Below are positions 17,757 through 33,248 of a stretch of DNA of 64,000 bases, one piece after another. This DNA is from Bradyrhizobium sp. DOA9 (GTDB lineage Bacteria > Pseudomonadota > Alphaproteobacteria > Rhizobiales > Xanthobacteraceae). The position numbers were made by a program, and so were the translations under genes. Location: NCBI RefSeq assembly GCF_000617845.2, contig NZ_DF820425.1, positions 1,123,690 through 1,187,689 of the forward strand. Direction: 5' to 3'. A model generated the notes under the pieces. The model was not told where the DNA came from. It did no database searches and saw nothing but the letters and a program-made list of their open reading frames with translations. Positions within the stretch are counted from its first letter, which is position 1. Every line of letters starts with the position of its first letter.

Positions 17757-17792
17757 AGCGCCAATTCATCTTCTCATACGATCCGCGTAGTG

Positions 17793-17823
17793 AGAGTGGG
17801 CCCGAAAGGACCCGCTCTTTTTT
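17793..17823 (+). promoter_or_regulatory. rimP leader: GNRA-capped hairpin with T-run (attenuator-like)
   Basis: The stem AGAGTGGGCCC (17793-17803) pairs with GGACCCGCTCT (17808-17818), with one C-A mismatch and one G-U pair, around a GAAA tetraloop. Six T residues follow (17818-17823). This is a complete intrinsic terminator about 30 nt after the predicted start and 160 bp before rimP. An attenuator-like 'rimP-leader' family has been described in Alphaproteobacteria (Rfam), and this looks like a member. It could set read-through into rimP-nusA-infB. Confidence 0.65.
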
Positions 17824-17903
17824 GTTACCTGGACGCGGCTCGGCGGGAGATGCGGCCCGGCGCGTTGTCGGGAAGGTTCCGAAGCGGGCTTTTGAAATCG
17901 TAA

Positions 17904-18736
<833 letters not shown>

Positions 18737-18738
18737 CC

Positions 18739-20349
18739 ATGGCAGTCAGCGCCAACCGACTTGAATTGCTTCAGATCGCCGACGCCGTCGCACGCGAAAA
18801 GTCGATCGACCGCGGCATCGTCATCGCGGCGATGGAGGACGCCATCGCCAAGGCGGCGCGCGCCCGTTACGGCAGCGAGACTGACGTTCATGCCGAGATC
18901 GACCCGAAGAAAGGCGAGCTGCGGCTGTCGCGCCACATGCTGGTGGTCGACAAGGTCGAGAATCACTCCAACCAGATCTCGCTGGTCGATGCCCAGCGCG
19001 CCAATCCGGGCGCGCAAGTCGGCGACACCATCGCCGACACCCTGCCGCCGCTCGAATATGGCCGCATCGCCGCGCAATCGGCCAAGCAGGTGATCGTGCA
19101 GAAGGTGCGCGAGGCCGAGCGCGACCGCCAGTACCAGGAATTCAAGGACCGCATCGGCGACATCGTCAACGGCGTCGTCAAGCGCGTCGAATATGGCAGC
19201 GTGATCGTCGATCTCGGCCGCGGCGAAGCCATCATCCGCCGCGACGAGATGCTGCCGCGCGAAGTGTTCCGCAACGGCGACCGCGTCCGCGCCTACATCT
19301 TCGACGTCCGCCGCGAGACGAGAGGCCCGCAGATCTTTCTCTCCCGCACCCATCCGCAGTTCATGGCGAAGCTGTTCGCGCAGGAAGTGCCGGAGATCTA
19401 CGACGGCATCGTCGAGATCAAGGCGGTGGCTCGCGATCCGGGCTCGCGCGCGAAAATCGGCGTGATTTCCCGCGATTCCTCGGTCGATCCGGTCGGCGCC
19501 TGCGTCGGCATGCGCGGCTCGCGCGTGCAGGCCGTGGTGAACGAGCTGCAGGGCGAGAAAATCGACATCATCCCCTGGTCGCCCGACATCGCGACCTTCG
19601 TGGTCAACGCGCTGGCGCCGGCGGAAGTCTCCAAGGTCGTCATCGACGAGGACCGCGAGCGCATCGAGGTCGTGGTGCCCGACACCAACAACCAGCTCTC
19701 GCTGGCGATCGGCCGCCGCGGCCAGAACGTGCGCCTGGCCTCGCAGCTCACCGGCTGGGACATCGACATCCTGACCGAGCAGGAGGAATCGGAGCGCCGC
19801 CAGGCCGACTTCGAGAACTCCACCCGCGTCTTCATGGAATCGCTCAACGTCGACGAAGTGGTCGGCCAGCTGCTGGCGTCCGAAGGCTTCACCTCGGTCG
19901 AGGAGCTCGCGATGGTGGACGTCAAGGAGCTCGCCGGCATCGAGGGCTTCGACGAGGAAACCGCGCAGGAGCTGCAGAACCGCGCCCGCGAATATCTGGA
20001 GCAGCAGGAAGCCGAGCTCGAGGCGCGGCGCAAGGAGCTCGGCGTCGAGGACGCGGTCAAGGACGTGCCCGGCGTGACCTCGAAGATGCTGGTGAAGTTC
20101 GGCGAGAACGACATCAAGACCGTCGAGGACCTCGCCGGCTGCGCGACCGACGATCTGGTCGGCTGGACCGAGCGCAAGGAAGGCAGCGAGCCGACCAAGC
20201 ACGCCGGTGCGCTCGACGGCATCGACATCTCCCGTGACGATGCCGAAGCGATGATCATGCAGGCCCGCGTCAAGGCCGGCTGGATCACCGAGGCCGATCT
20301 CGCCAAGCCCGCTGAGGAGGCCGAGGCGACCGAAGATCAGCCGGCTTAA
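18739..20349 (+). CDS. nusA: Transcription termination/antitermination factor NusA
   Basis: 536 aa. Domains in order: N-terminal RNA polymerase-binding domain (about 1-125), S1 domain (about 130-200, GDIVNGVVKRVEYGSVIVDL), KH1 and KH2 (about 230-345, ACVGMRGSRVQAVVNELQGE and LAIGRRGQNVRLASQLTGWD), and two acidic helix-hairpin-helix repeats at the C-terminus (SVEELAMVDVKELAGIEGF and KTVEDLAGCATDDLVGW). NusA controls pausing, termination and antitermination. The ylxR-type gene follows 23 bp later. As the leader has a terminator, NusA may act on its own operon. Confidence 0.96.
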   Translation: MAVSANRLELLQIADAVAREKSIDRGIVIAAMEDAIAKAARARYGSETDVHAEIDPKKGELRLSRHMLVVDKVENHSNQISLVDAQRANPGAQVGDTIADTLPPLEYGRIAAQSAKQVIVQKVREAERDRQYQEFKDRIGDIVNGVVKRVEYGSVIVDLGRGEAIIRRDEMLPREVFRNGDRVRAYIFDVRRETRGPQIFLSRTHPQFMAKLFAQEVPEIYDGIVEIKAVARDPGSRAKIGVISRDSSVDPVGACVGMRGSRVQAVVNELQGEKIDIIPWSPDIATFVVNALAPAEVSKVVIDEDRERIEVVVPDTNNQLSLAIGRRGQNVRLASQLTGWDIDILTEQEESERRQADFENSTRVFMESLNVDEVVGQLLASEGFTSVEELAMVDVKELAGIEGFDEETAQELQNRAREYLEQQEAELEARRKELGVEDAVKDVPGVTSKMLVKFGENDIKTVEDLAGCATDDLVGWTERKEGSEPTKHAGALDGIDISRDDAEAMIMQARVKAGWITEADLAKPAEEAEATEDQPA

Positions 20350-20372
20350 GGGCAAAGGAGAATGTCGCCCGG

Positions 20373-21056
20373 ATGCTTGCAGATTCCGACCTCGAACTTG
20401 ACCATGGCCCGCGGACCGAAAGGTCCGCGACCATGCGCATGTGCGCGGTCAGCCGCGAGGTCCGGCCGATTGACGAGCTGATCCGCTTCGTCGCATCGCC
20501 TGACGGGCAAATAGTTCCCGATCTCAAGCGCAAGCTGCCCGGACGCGGCATGTGGCTCACCGCCTCGCGCAAGACGGTTGCGGAAGCGGTGCGGCGTCAC
20601 CAATTTAGCAAGGCCTTCAAGCGCGAGCTGCGCATCCCTCAGACGCTTCCCACCGACATCGAGGCGCTCCTGGTCCGGAGCGTGACCGAAGCCCTTGGGA
20701 TCGCCGCCAAGGCGGGCCAGGTCGTGGCCGGCTTCGGCAAGGTCGAGAGCGCCCTCCGGGAAGGAACGGTCGAGGTCCTGATCCATGCCAGCGACGGGGC
20801 CGCGGACGGAATCCGCAAATTGGACATGCTGGCGCGTCAGAATGCCGGGAATCGCGGTGCTAAGGCGCAGATTCCCGTCGTCACCGCGCTGAAATCGGTA
20901 GAATTGGATTTGGCACTGACCCGGTCAAATGTGATACATGCTGCCCTGCTCGCGGGCCCGGCGAGCAAGTCATTCCTGTCACGTAGCCAGATCCTGGTCC
21001 GATACCGGATGGCGGACGACGACAAGACTGCCGAAAAACCCGGCCAGGATTTCTGA
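20373..21056 (+). CDS. YlxR-L7Ae two-domain RNA-binding protein
   Basis: 227 aa. Residues about 20-95 are a YlxR/DUF448 domain (MRMCAVSREVRPIDELIRFV, KLPGRGMWLTASRKTVAEA). Residues about 105-200 resemble the L7Ae/L30e fold (EALGIAAKAGQVVAGFGKVE, VEVLIHASDGAADGIRKLDM). In Firmicutes these are two separate genes, ylxR and ylxQ, at the same place between nusA and infB; here they form one protein. YlxR acts as a nucleoid- or RNA-binding regulator in Bacillus, and L7Ae-like proteins bind kink-turn RNA. infB starts 69 bp downstream. Confidence 0.88.
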   Translation: MLADSDLELDHGPRTERSATMRMCAVSREVRPIDELIRFVASPDGQIVPDLKRKLPGRGMWLTASRKTVAEAVRRHQFSKAFKRELRIPQTLPTDIEALLVRSVTEALGIAAKAGQVVAGFGKVESALREGTVEVLIHASDGAADGIRKLDMLARQNAGNRGAKAQIPVVTALKSVELDLALTRSNVIHAALLAGPASKSFLSRSQILVRYRMADDDKTAEKPGQDF

Positions 21057-21125
21057 GAGACACGACGACCCAATTGGATGGTGCGGCAACGCACAACACT
21101 GATAAATCAGGATTAGGACTGCTGA

Positions 21126-23837
21126 ATGGTTGATACCAAGACCCCTGGCGACAAGAAGCTGAGCGTTCCGAGCAAGACGCTATCGCTCAAGCCGCGCGTC
21201 GAAACGGGCACCGTGCGCCAGAGCTTCAGCCATGGCCGCAGCAAGCAGGTCGTGGTCGAGAAGCGCGGCAAGCGCCGCATGGGCGACGGACCCGAGCCGC
21301 ACGCGCCCGAGGTGACGGCAAAGCCCGCGCCGGCCGCACCCGCCGCCGCGCCGTCGCGTCCGGCTCCGCCCCCGCCGCGCAACGCCGGTTCCGGTGTGGT
21401 GCTGCGCACCCTCACCGAGGACGAGCGTTCGGCCCGCGCCAGCGCGCTGGCCGATGCCAAGCTGCGCGAAGTCGAGGAACGCCGCCAGGCCGAGGAAGAG
21501 GCCCAGCGCCGCGCCGCCCGCGAGGCCGCCGAGCGCGCCGAGCGCGAAGCCGCCGAATCCCGCCGCAAGGCCGAGGAGGAGCGCCACCGGCACGAGGACG
21601 AAGCCAAGCGCAAGGCCGAGACCGAGGCCAAGAAGCGTTTCGGCGAGGGTGAGCAGCCGGCATCCGCCGCGCGCCCCGCGACCGCAACCCCGGCCGCTTC
21701 CGCTCCCCGCCCCGGTGCGCCGGCGTCCCGCCCTGGAACCACCACCACGGCGCGTCCGGGAACCACGACGGCGCGTCCTGCAGCCACGACCGCGCAGCGT
21801 CCGGGTGGACCGGCCGGCCGCGGCCCCGCCGTTGCAGCCGAGCCCGACGAAGACGAGGCGCCGCGCCAGATCCGCCGCGGTCCCGGCGGCGCCGCGCGTC
21901 CCGTGGTCGCCCCCAAGCCCACCCACAAGCCCGGCCCGCAGAAGGAGCGCGGCCGCCTGACCGTCGTCACCGCGCTCAATGCCGACGAGGTGCGCGAGCG
22001 CTCGATCGCCTCGTTCCGCCGCCGCACCCAGCGCCTGAAGGGCCACGCCTCGAACGAGCCCAAGGAAAAGCTCATCCGCGAGGTGGTCATTCCGGAGGCG
22101 ATCACCATCCAGGAGCTCGCCAACCGCATGGCCGAGCGCGCGGTCGACGTCATCCGCATGCTGATGAAGCAGGGCGCGATGCACAAGATCACCGACGTGA
22201 TCGACGCCGACACCGCGCAGCTCATTGCCGAAGAGCTCGGCCACACCGTCAAGCGTGTTGCTGCATCCGACGTTGAAGAAGGTCTGTTCGACGCTACCGA
22301 CGATTCGACCGACACCGAGACCCGTTCGCCCGTGGTGACCGTCATGGGTCACGTCGACCACGGCAAGACTTCGCTGCTCGACGCACTCCGCCACGCCAAC
22401 GTGGTCTCCGGCGAAGCCGGCGGCATCACCCAGCACATCGGCGCCTACCAGGTGACATCGCCTGAAACCGGCAAGAAGATCACCTTCATCGACACGCCCG
22501 GCCACGCCGCGTTCACCGCGATGCGCGCCCGCGGCGCCAAGGTCACCGACATCGTCGTGCTGGTGGTCGCGGCCGATGACGGCGTGATGCCGCAGACGGT
22601 CGAAGCCATCAATCACGCCAAGGCGGCCGGCGTACCGATCATCGTTGCCATCAACAAGATCGACAAGCCCGACGCCAAGCCCGAGCGCGTGCGCACCGAG
22701 CTGCTCCAGCACGAGGTGCAGGTGGAATCCTTCGGCGGCGAAGTCGTCGACGTCGAGGTGTCCGCCAAGAACAAGACCAATCTCGACAAGCTGCTCGAGA
22801 TGATCGCGCTCCAGGCCGAAATCCTCGACCTGAAGACCAATTCGGAGCGTCCGGCCGAAGGCACCGTGATCGAGGCCAAGCTCGATCGCGGCCGCGGTCC
22901 GGTCGCCACCGTGCTGGTCCAGCGCGGCACGCTCCGCGTCGGCGACATCATCGTCGCCGGTGCCGAAATGGGCCGCGTCCGCGCGCTGATCTCCGATCAG
23001 GGCGAGACCGTGCAGGAGGCCGGTCCCTCGGTGCCGGTCGAAGTGCTCGGCTTCAACGGCCCGCCCGAGGCCGGCGATCGTCTCGCAGTGGTCGAGAACG
23101 AAGCCCGCGCCCGCCAGGTCACCAGCTACCGCGCGCACCAGAAGCGCGAGAACGCGGCTGCCTCGATCTCCGGCATGCGCGGCTCGCTCGAGCAGATGAT
23201 GTCGCAATTGAAGACGGCGGGCCGCAAGGAATTCCCGCTGATCGTCAAGGCCGACGTGCAGGGCTCGCTGGAGGCCATCCTCGGCTCGCTGGAGAAGCTC
23301 GGCACCGACGAGGTCGCCGCCCGCATCCTGCATGCCGGCGTCGGCGGCATCTCGGAATCCGACGTGACGCTGGCCGAAGGCTTCAACGCCGCGATCATCG
23401 GCTTCTCGGTTCGCGCCAACAAGGAGGCCGCTGCGGCCGCCAAGCGCAACGGCATCGAGATCCGCTACTACAACATCATCTACGACCTCGTGGACGACGT
23501 GAAGAAGGCGATGAGCGGCCTGCTCGCGCCGACCTTGCGCGAAACCATGCTGGGCAATGCCGAGATCCTGGAGATTTTCAACATCTCCAAGGTCGGCAAG
23601 GTCGCCGGCTGCCGCGTCACCGACGGCACCGTGGAACGCGGCGCCAATGTGCGCCTGATCCGCGACAACGTCGTCGTGCACGAAGGCAAGCTGTCGACGC
23701 TGAAGCGCTTCAAGGACGAAGTGAAGGAAGTGCAGTCCGGCCAGGAGTGCGGCATGGCCTTCGAGAACTACCACGACATGCGTGCCGGTGACGTGATCGA
23801 GTGTTATCGCGTGGAGACGATCCAGCGCTCCCTGTAA
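21126..23837 (+). CDS. infB: Translation initiation factor IF-2
   Basis: 903 aa. The N-terminal 280 residues are low complexity: a charged Glu/Arg/Ala helix (about 100-175) and then a Pro/Ala/Thr-rich linker, as usual in Alphaproteobacteria. An IF2_N domain follows ([20 protein letters not shown]). The GTPase has G1 [12 protein letters not shown]3 [12 protein letters not shown] and G4 NKIDKP, followed by domains II to IV with [13 protein letters not shown] and the end [21 protein letters not shown]-2 brings initiator tRNA to the 30S subunit. rbfA follows after 157 bp. Confidence 0.96.
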   Translation: MVDTKTPGDKKLSVPSKTLSLKPRVETGTVRQSFSHGRSKQVVVEKRGKRRMGDGPEPHAPEVTAKPAPAAPAAAPSRPAPPPPRNAGSGVVLRTLTEDERSARASALADAKLREVEERRQAEEEAQRRAAREAAERAEREAAESRRKAEEERHRHEDEAKRKAETEAKKRFGEGEQPASAARPATATPAASAPRPGAPASRPGTTTTARPGTTTARPAATTAQRPGGPAGRGPAVAAEPDEDEAPRQIRRGPGGAARPVVAPKPTHKPGPQKERGRLTVVTALNADEVRERSIASFRRRTQRLKGHASNEPKEKLIREVVIPEAITIQELANRMAERAVDVIRMLMKQGAMHKITDVIDADTAQLIAEELGHTVKRVAASDVEEGLFDATDDSTDTETRSPVVTVMGHVDHGKTSLLDALRHANVVSGEAGGITQHIGAYQVTSPETGKKITFIDTPGHAAFTAMRARGAKVTDIVVLVVAADDGVMPQTVEAINHAKAAGVPIIVAINKIDKPDAKPERVRTELLQHEVQVESFGGEVVDVEVSAKNKTNLDKLLEMIALQAEILDLKTNSERPAEGTVIEAKLDRGRGPVATVLVQRGTLRVGDIIVAGAEMGRVRALISDQGETVQEAGPSVPVEVLGFNGPPEAGDRLAVVENEARARQVTSYRAHQKRENAAASISGMRGSLEQMMSQLKTAGRKEFPLIVKADVQGSLEAILGSLEKLGTDEVAARILHAGVGGISESDVTLAEGFNAAIIGFSVRANKEAAAAAKRNGIEIRYYNIIYDLVDDVKKAMSGLLAPTLRETMLGNAEILEIFNISKVGKVAGCRVTDGTVERGANVRLIRDNVVVHEGKLSTLKRFKDEVKEVQSGQECGMAFENYHDMRAGDVIECYRVETIQRSL

Positions 23838-23994
23838 GTCCAAATCTTACCGAAGCGTTCGGATCTTTTTGAACTGAGATTGCGGGAGTGCGATGGCCGG
23901 ATTTTTCCGGCCATCCACCCCTCTTCGTTTCAACAGGACAAATGACAATGCCCGTGTCGCAGGCACCGGGCATGACGAGGTGATTTTCGATAAA

Positions 23995-24426
23995 ATGCCG
24001 CGGCATCATCAGAAGAAGAGTTCCGCGCCCGGCGGCTCGCAGCGTCAGCTGCGCGTCGGCGAGCAGGTTCGCCACGCGATGGCCGAGATTCTGGCGCAAG
24101 GCAATGTGCATGATGCCGACCTCGAAGGTCACATCATCACCGTGCCGGAGGTGCGGATGTCGCCCGACCTGAAGCTCGCGACGGTCTACGTGATGCCGCT
24201 CGGTGGCCGCGACACCGAGATCGTCATCGCTGCGCTCGAACGCAACAAGAAGTTCCTGCGCGGCGAGGTCGCGCGGCGCGTTAACCTGAAATTTGCACCT
24301 GACATTCGCTTCCGCGTCGACGAACGATTCGACGAAGCGGAACGGATCGAGAAGCTTTTGCGAACGCCTGCGGTGCAAAAGGATTTGGAACAGGATCCGG
24401 ATTCGGATCGGGAAGAAGAGCAATGA
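23995..24426 (+). CDS. rbfA: Ribosome-binding factor A
   Basis: 143 aa from ATG 23995 ([12 protein letters not shown]). The frame is open 34 codons further upstream, but that part is not conserved-looking. RbfA is a KH-fold factor that binds the 30S subunit for 16S 5' end maturation. Motifs: [37 protein letters not shown] and [20 protein letters not shown]. Length is normal, with an acidic tail. Its TGA overlaps the truB ATG. Confidence 0.93.
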   Translation: MPRHHQKKSSAPGGSQRQLRVGEQVRHAMAEILAQGNVHDADLEGHIITVPEVRMSPDLKLATVYVMPLGGRDTEIVIAALERNKKFLRGEVARRVNLKFAPDIRFRVDERFDEAERIEKLLRTPAVQKDLEQDPDSDREEEQ

Positions 24427-25532
24427 CCATGGACCCCGCTCACGGCACGATCGGCGGCAACGAGGCCGATCAGCGCGACGTGCAGAACAACAATTTCGCG
24501 GAGGATTCGCAGCCGCATCGGGAGCCGCGCCGCGTCAACAACGATCCGCGCGCCAAGCAGCAGAAGGGCAACCAGCCTCGGCGCGACCGCCGCGACGTCC
24601 ATGGCTGGGTCGTGCTCGACAAGCCGATCGGCATGACCTCGACGCAGGCGGTCGCCGTGCTCAAGCGCCTGTTCAACGCCAAGCGCGCCGGACACGCCGG
24701 CACGCTCGATCCGCTCGCCTCCGGGGGCTTGCCGATCGCGCTCGGCGAGGCCACCAAGACCGTCCCCTTCGTGATGGACGGCCGCAAGCGCTACCGCTTC
24801 ACGGTCTGCTGGGGCGAGGAGCGCGACACCGACGACATCGAGGGCCGGGTGACCGCGACCTCGGACCAGCGCCCGAGCCGGGAGGCGATCCTGGCCCTCT
24901 TGCCCCGCTTCACCGGGGTGATCGAGCAGATCCCGCCGCGCTATTCGGCGATCAAGGTCCAGGGCGAGCGCGCCTATGACCTCGCCCGCGACGGCGAGAT
25001 CGTGGAGCTGGCCCCCCGCCCGGTCGAGATTCACCATTTAACCCTTGTGGATCAACCAGATAACGACCGCGCCGTGTTCGAGGCCGAATGCGGCAAGGGC
25101 ACCTATGTCCGGGCTTTAGCCCGCGATATGGGCCGGATTCTCGGCACTTACGGCCATATCTGCGCGCTGCGGCGGACCCTGGTCGGCCCATTTGGCGAAA
25201 ACGACATGATTCCGCTGGATCAGCTGGAGGCTTTGTGCGATAGAGCCGCGTCCGGCGAGGGCAGCCTCGCCGACGCGCTTTTGCCCGTTGAGACCGCGCT
25301 GGACGACATCCCGGCACTGGCCGTCACTCGGGCTGATGCGGCAAGGCTCCATCGGGGCCAGGCCGTTTTGTTGCGCGGACGGGATGCGCCCACTTGTAGC
25401 GGCACAGTCTATGTCACGGTGGCAGGCCGTCTTTTGGCGCTTGCCGAAGTCGGCAATGGCGAAATCATCCCCAAGCGTGTGTTCAACCTGACCGGCCTGA
25501 CTGCCAGCCCCGGTCGCAACGAGAGAAATTGA
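24423..25532 (+). CDS. truB: tRNA pseudouridine(55) synthase TruB
   Basis: 369 aa starting at the ATGA overlap with rbfA. TruB makes pseudouridine 55 in the T-loop of tRNAs. The catalytic Asp96 lies in [14 protein letters not shown], and [17 protein letters not shown] is the family start. [19 protein letters not shown] and [12 protein letters not shown] are further signatures, and a PUA-like segment ends the protein. The first about 58 residues form a charged, disordered extension absent from short homologues, so a later start cannot be excluded, though none is obvious. rpsO follows two bases later. Confidence 0.93.
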   Translation: MTMDPAHGTIGGNEADQRDVQNNNFAEDSQPHREPRRVNNDPRAKQQKGNQPRRDRRDVHGWVVLDKPIGMTSTQAVAVLKRLFNAKRAGHAGTLDPLASGGLPIALGEATKTVPFVMDGRKRYRFTVCWGEERDTDDIEGRVTATSDQRPSREAILALLPRFTGVIEQIPPRYSAIKVQGERAYDLARDGEIVELAPRPVEIHHLTLVDQPDNDRAVFEAECGKGTYVRALARDMGRILGTYGHICALRRTLVGPFGENDMIPLDQLEALCDRAASGEGSLADALLPVETALDDIPALAVTRADAARLHRGQAVLLRGRDAPTCSGTVYVTVAGRLLALAEVGNGEIIPKRVFNLTGLTASPGRNERN

Positions 25533-25534
25533 CG

Positions 25535-25804
25535 ATGTCGATTGCCGCAGAACGCAAAGCGGAAGTCATCAAGACGAATGCCACCAAGGCCGGCGACACC
25601 GGCTCGCCCGAGGTTCAGGTCGCGATCCTGTCGGAACGCATCAACAACCTGACCAACCATTTCAAGACCCACGTGAAGGACAACCATTCGCGTCGCGGCC
25701 TCTTGAAGCTGGTCTCGACCCGCCGCTCGCTCCTCGACTACCTGAAGAAAAAGGACGAGGCACGCTACAAGGCGCTGCTCGAGAAGCACAATATTCGTCG
25801 TTAA
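25535..25804 (+). CDS. rpsO: 30S ribosomal protein S15
   Basis: 89 aa from ATG 25535; a TTG two codons earlier is possible but unneeded. The full S15 signature is present: [20 protein letters not shown], then [19 protein letters not shown] and [11 protein letters not shown]15 binds the central domain of 16S rRNA early in 30S assembly. It is followed by a strong GC hairpin with a T-run, and pnp lies 377 bp downstream; rpsO-pnp linkage is widely conserved. Confidence 0.97.
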   Translation: MSIAAERKAEVIKTNATKAGDTGSPEVQVAILSERINNLTNHFKTHVKDNHSRRGLLKLVSTRRSLLDYLKKKDEARYKALLEKHNIRR

Positions 25805-25814
25805 GAGTTCTTTG

Positions 25815-25837
25815 CGCGCGCCACCGGCGCGCGTTTT
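25815..25837 (+). terminator. Intrinsic terminator after rpsO
   Basis: CGCGCGCC (25815-25822) pairs perfectly with GGCGCGCG (25826-25833) around a three-base loop, followed by TTTT. It lies 11 bp past the rpsO stop. It could end the operon or let part of the transcription continue into pnp. Confidence 0.75.
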
Positions 25838-26056
25838 CGCACGTGGTTTCGAGTGAAAGCGCTTATTTTAAGCTTTTTGATCGAGGTTGCGTGCGCGTCG
25901 GATGCGGATTGTTGATTCGCCTCCGGGCATGATGGGCGAAGACCGAAGTTTCGGTGTTCGCATTCGTGCCGACTGACAGTCCAGCAGCAATCCGGCGGCT
26001 GGGCACAACGGGCAAGGCGCCCGTATGACCCGAAGGGATGGACGCCATCCGACATC

Positions 26057-26140
26057 CAAAAACCATGGCAGGATCGCAGGACGCTGATCATCCGCTCCGA
26101 TCAGCGTCCCGCAATCTTGCGCATGGTTTTTGTTTTTCGA
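26057..26140 (+). promoter_or_regulatory. Long hairpin in the pnp leader
   Basis: The 377 bp rpsO-pnp gap holds a near-perfect stem of about 33 bp per arm. CAAAAACCATG (26057-26067) pairs with CATGGTTTTTG (26122-26132), and GGACGCTGATC (26079-26089) pairs with GATCAGCGTCC (26099-26109) across a nine-base loop; the middle of the stem has a few mismatches. T-rich DNA follows. In Escherichia coli a leader stem before pnp is cut by RNase III and mediates PNPase autoregulation; this is a plausible counterpart. The gap between rpsO's terminator and this stem shows no gene. Confidence 0.65.
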
Positions 26141-26181
26141 GAGCCGTCCCTTCTTTCGAGAACCCATGAAAGAAGACCTCT

Positions 26182-28344
<2,163 letters not shown>

Positions 28345-28372
28345 CCGCTCCAAGCCACGTCAGAACCACGAA

Positions 28373-28397
28373 GGGCGGCCGAGAGGCCGCCCTTTTT
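28373..28397 (+). terminator. Intrinsic terminator after pnp
   Basis: GGGCGGCC (28373-28380), loop GAGA, GGCCGCCC (28385-28392), then TTTTT. It is a perfect 8-bp GC stem. The same stem sequence ends the superoxide dismutase gene 900 bp further on. Confidence 0.88.
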
Positions 28398-28548
28398 GTT
28401 TCGGCGTCCCTGCCTGATCGAGGGAGTCGCCTATGCGCGATTCCGCCGCAGCGTCGCGCACGTCCGATCGAAAACCGCGATGGCTGACGCTGCGTACCTG
28501 TCGTACCGCCGTACGCTTCAGCGGATCGTCCCCAGACAGGAGAACCAA

Positions 28549-29280
28549 ATGACATCCATATCCCGGCGCCGTCTCGTGTTCGCTGCAACCGGCCTCGTTG
28601 CGGCTGCCGCTGCCCCGCGCTTGGCGTTTGCGCAGGCGGCCATGGCGCCCGCAGGGCCGTTCAAGCTCGATCCTTTGGCCTATCCGGCCAATGCGCTGGA
28701 ACCGCATATCGATGCCAAGACGATGGAAATCCACCACGACCGCCATCATCAGGCGTTCATCACCAACTTGAACAATTTAGCCAAGGATAATCCGCAGATC
28801 GCTGGAAAGCCGGTCGGCGAGGTGCTCGGCAATCTCGGCGCCGTACCCGACGCGATCCGCACCGGCGTCCGCAACAACATGGGTGGCCACGCCAACCACA
28901 CGATGTTCTGGCAGATCATGGGACCGAACGGCGGCAAGCCGGAAGGTGCCCTGCTCGCCGCGATCGACAGCGATCTCGGTGGCATGGAGAAATTGCAGAC
29001 GGACTTCAACGCTGCCGGCGGGCGCGTGTTCGGCTCGGGCTGGGTGTTCGTGACCGTCAGCAAGGACGGCAAGCTCGCGATCGAGACAAGGCCCAATCAG
29101 GACAATCCGATGATGGACGGCAAGCGGGCGCTGCTCGGCAACGACGTCTGGGAGCACGCCTATTATCTGAACTACCAGAACCGCCGCGCCGATTATCTCA
29201 AGGCATGGTGGAACACGGTGAACTGGAAGGTGGTGGGCGAGCGCTACGCTGCCGCGAAGGCCGGCACGCTCGACGTGTGA
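28549..29280 (+). CDS. Fe/Mn superoxide dismutase, Tat-exported
   Basis: 243 aa from ATG 28549, which has ACAGGAGA upstream; the frame is open further up but no start there is credible. The N-terminus MTSISRRRLVFAATG plus a hydrophobic Ala-rich segment ending AFAQ is a twin-arginine signal, so the enzyme should be periplasmic. Metal ligands appear in EIHHDRHHQAF, GGHANHTMFW and LGNDVWEHAYYLNYQNRR, giving the His-His-Asp-His set of Fe/Mn enzymes. The metal cannot be settled from sequence. It protects against superoxide next to katG/oxyR. Its own terminator follows. Confidence 0.92.
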   Translation: MTSISRRRLVFAATGLVAAAAAPRLAFAQAAMAPAGPFKLDPLAYPANALEPHIDAKTMEIHHDRHHQAFITNLNNLAKDNPQIAGKPVGEVLGNLGAVPDAIRTGVRNNMGGHANHTMFWQIMGPNGGKPEGALLAAIDSDLGGMEKLQTDFNAAGGRVFGSGWVFVTVSKDGKLAIETRPNQDNPMMDGKRALLGNDVWEHAYYLNYQNRRADYLKAWWNTVNWKVVGERYAAAKAGTLDV

Positions 29281-29297
29281 GGACACGAAGACAAAAA

Positions 29298-29322
29298 GGG
29301 CGGCCTCTCGGCCGCCCTTTTT
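29298..29322 (+). terminator. Terminator after the superoxide dismutase gene
   Basis: GGGCGGCC (29298-29305), loop TCTC, GGCCGCCC (29310-29317), then TTTTT, with AAAAA on the left side so it could work in both directions. The stem is identical to the pnp terminator. Confidence 0.85.
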
Positions 29323-29345
29323 ATGACTGCTCGAGAAATGCTGCG

Positions 29346-29470
29346 CCCCCTCTCCCGCTTGCGGGAGAGGGTCGGGGAGAGGGCTGCTTCCGCAGGAAGA
29401 CTCCCCAAGAGGAGAGAGCCCTCACCCGCCGCGCTTCGCGCGTCGACCTCTCCCGCAAGCGGGAGAGGTG
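29346..29470. repeat. Palindromic CTCTCCCGC/GCGGGAGAG repeat
   Basis: It contains CCCTCTCCCGC-TT-GCGGGAGAGGG at the left end and CCTCTCCCGC-AA-GCGGGAGAGG at the right end, with GGGGAGAGGGC and its partner inside. It is related to the element at 6965-7138. It lies just past the katG stop and may help end that transcript. Confidence 0.65.
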
Positions 29471-29476
29471 TCACAC

Positions 29477-33149
<3,673 letters not shown>

Positions 33150-33248
33150 TGCGCCGAGACCCTCATCTTGCAGTTGTCATCGGCTCGCTCTAAGACTTGT
33201 CTCAAGTCCTCACCGCACATCTTCCAAGCTCGTGATCCCGCCGATTCC

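Noticed and set aside
17793..17823. Hairpin as terminator of the DUF2336 gene
   Set aside because: That gene is read in the opposite direction, away from the hairpin, and the T-run is on the plus-strand side.
21180..23843. Long antisense frame opposite infB, and similar ones opposite pnp, nusA and addB
   Set aside because: They mirror third-position GC bias of the real genes, are Asp/Gly/His/Leu-rich and show no domain or ribosome site.
23838..23994. Upstream extension of rbfA to 23893
   Set aside because: The added residues do not look like RbfA, and the ATG at 23995 gives the family start.
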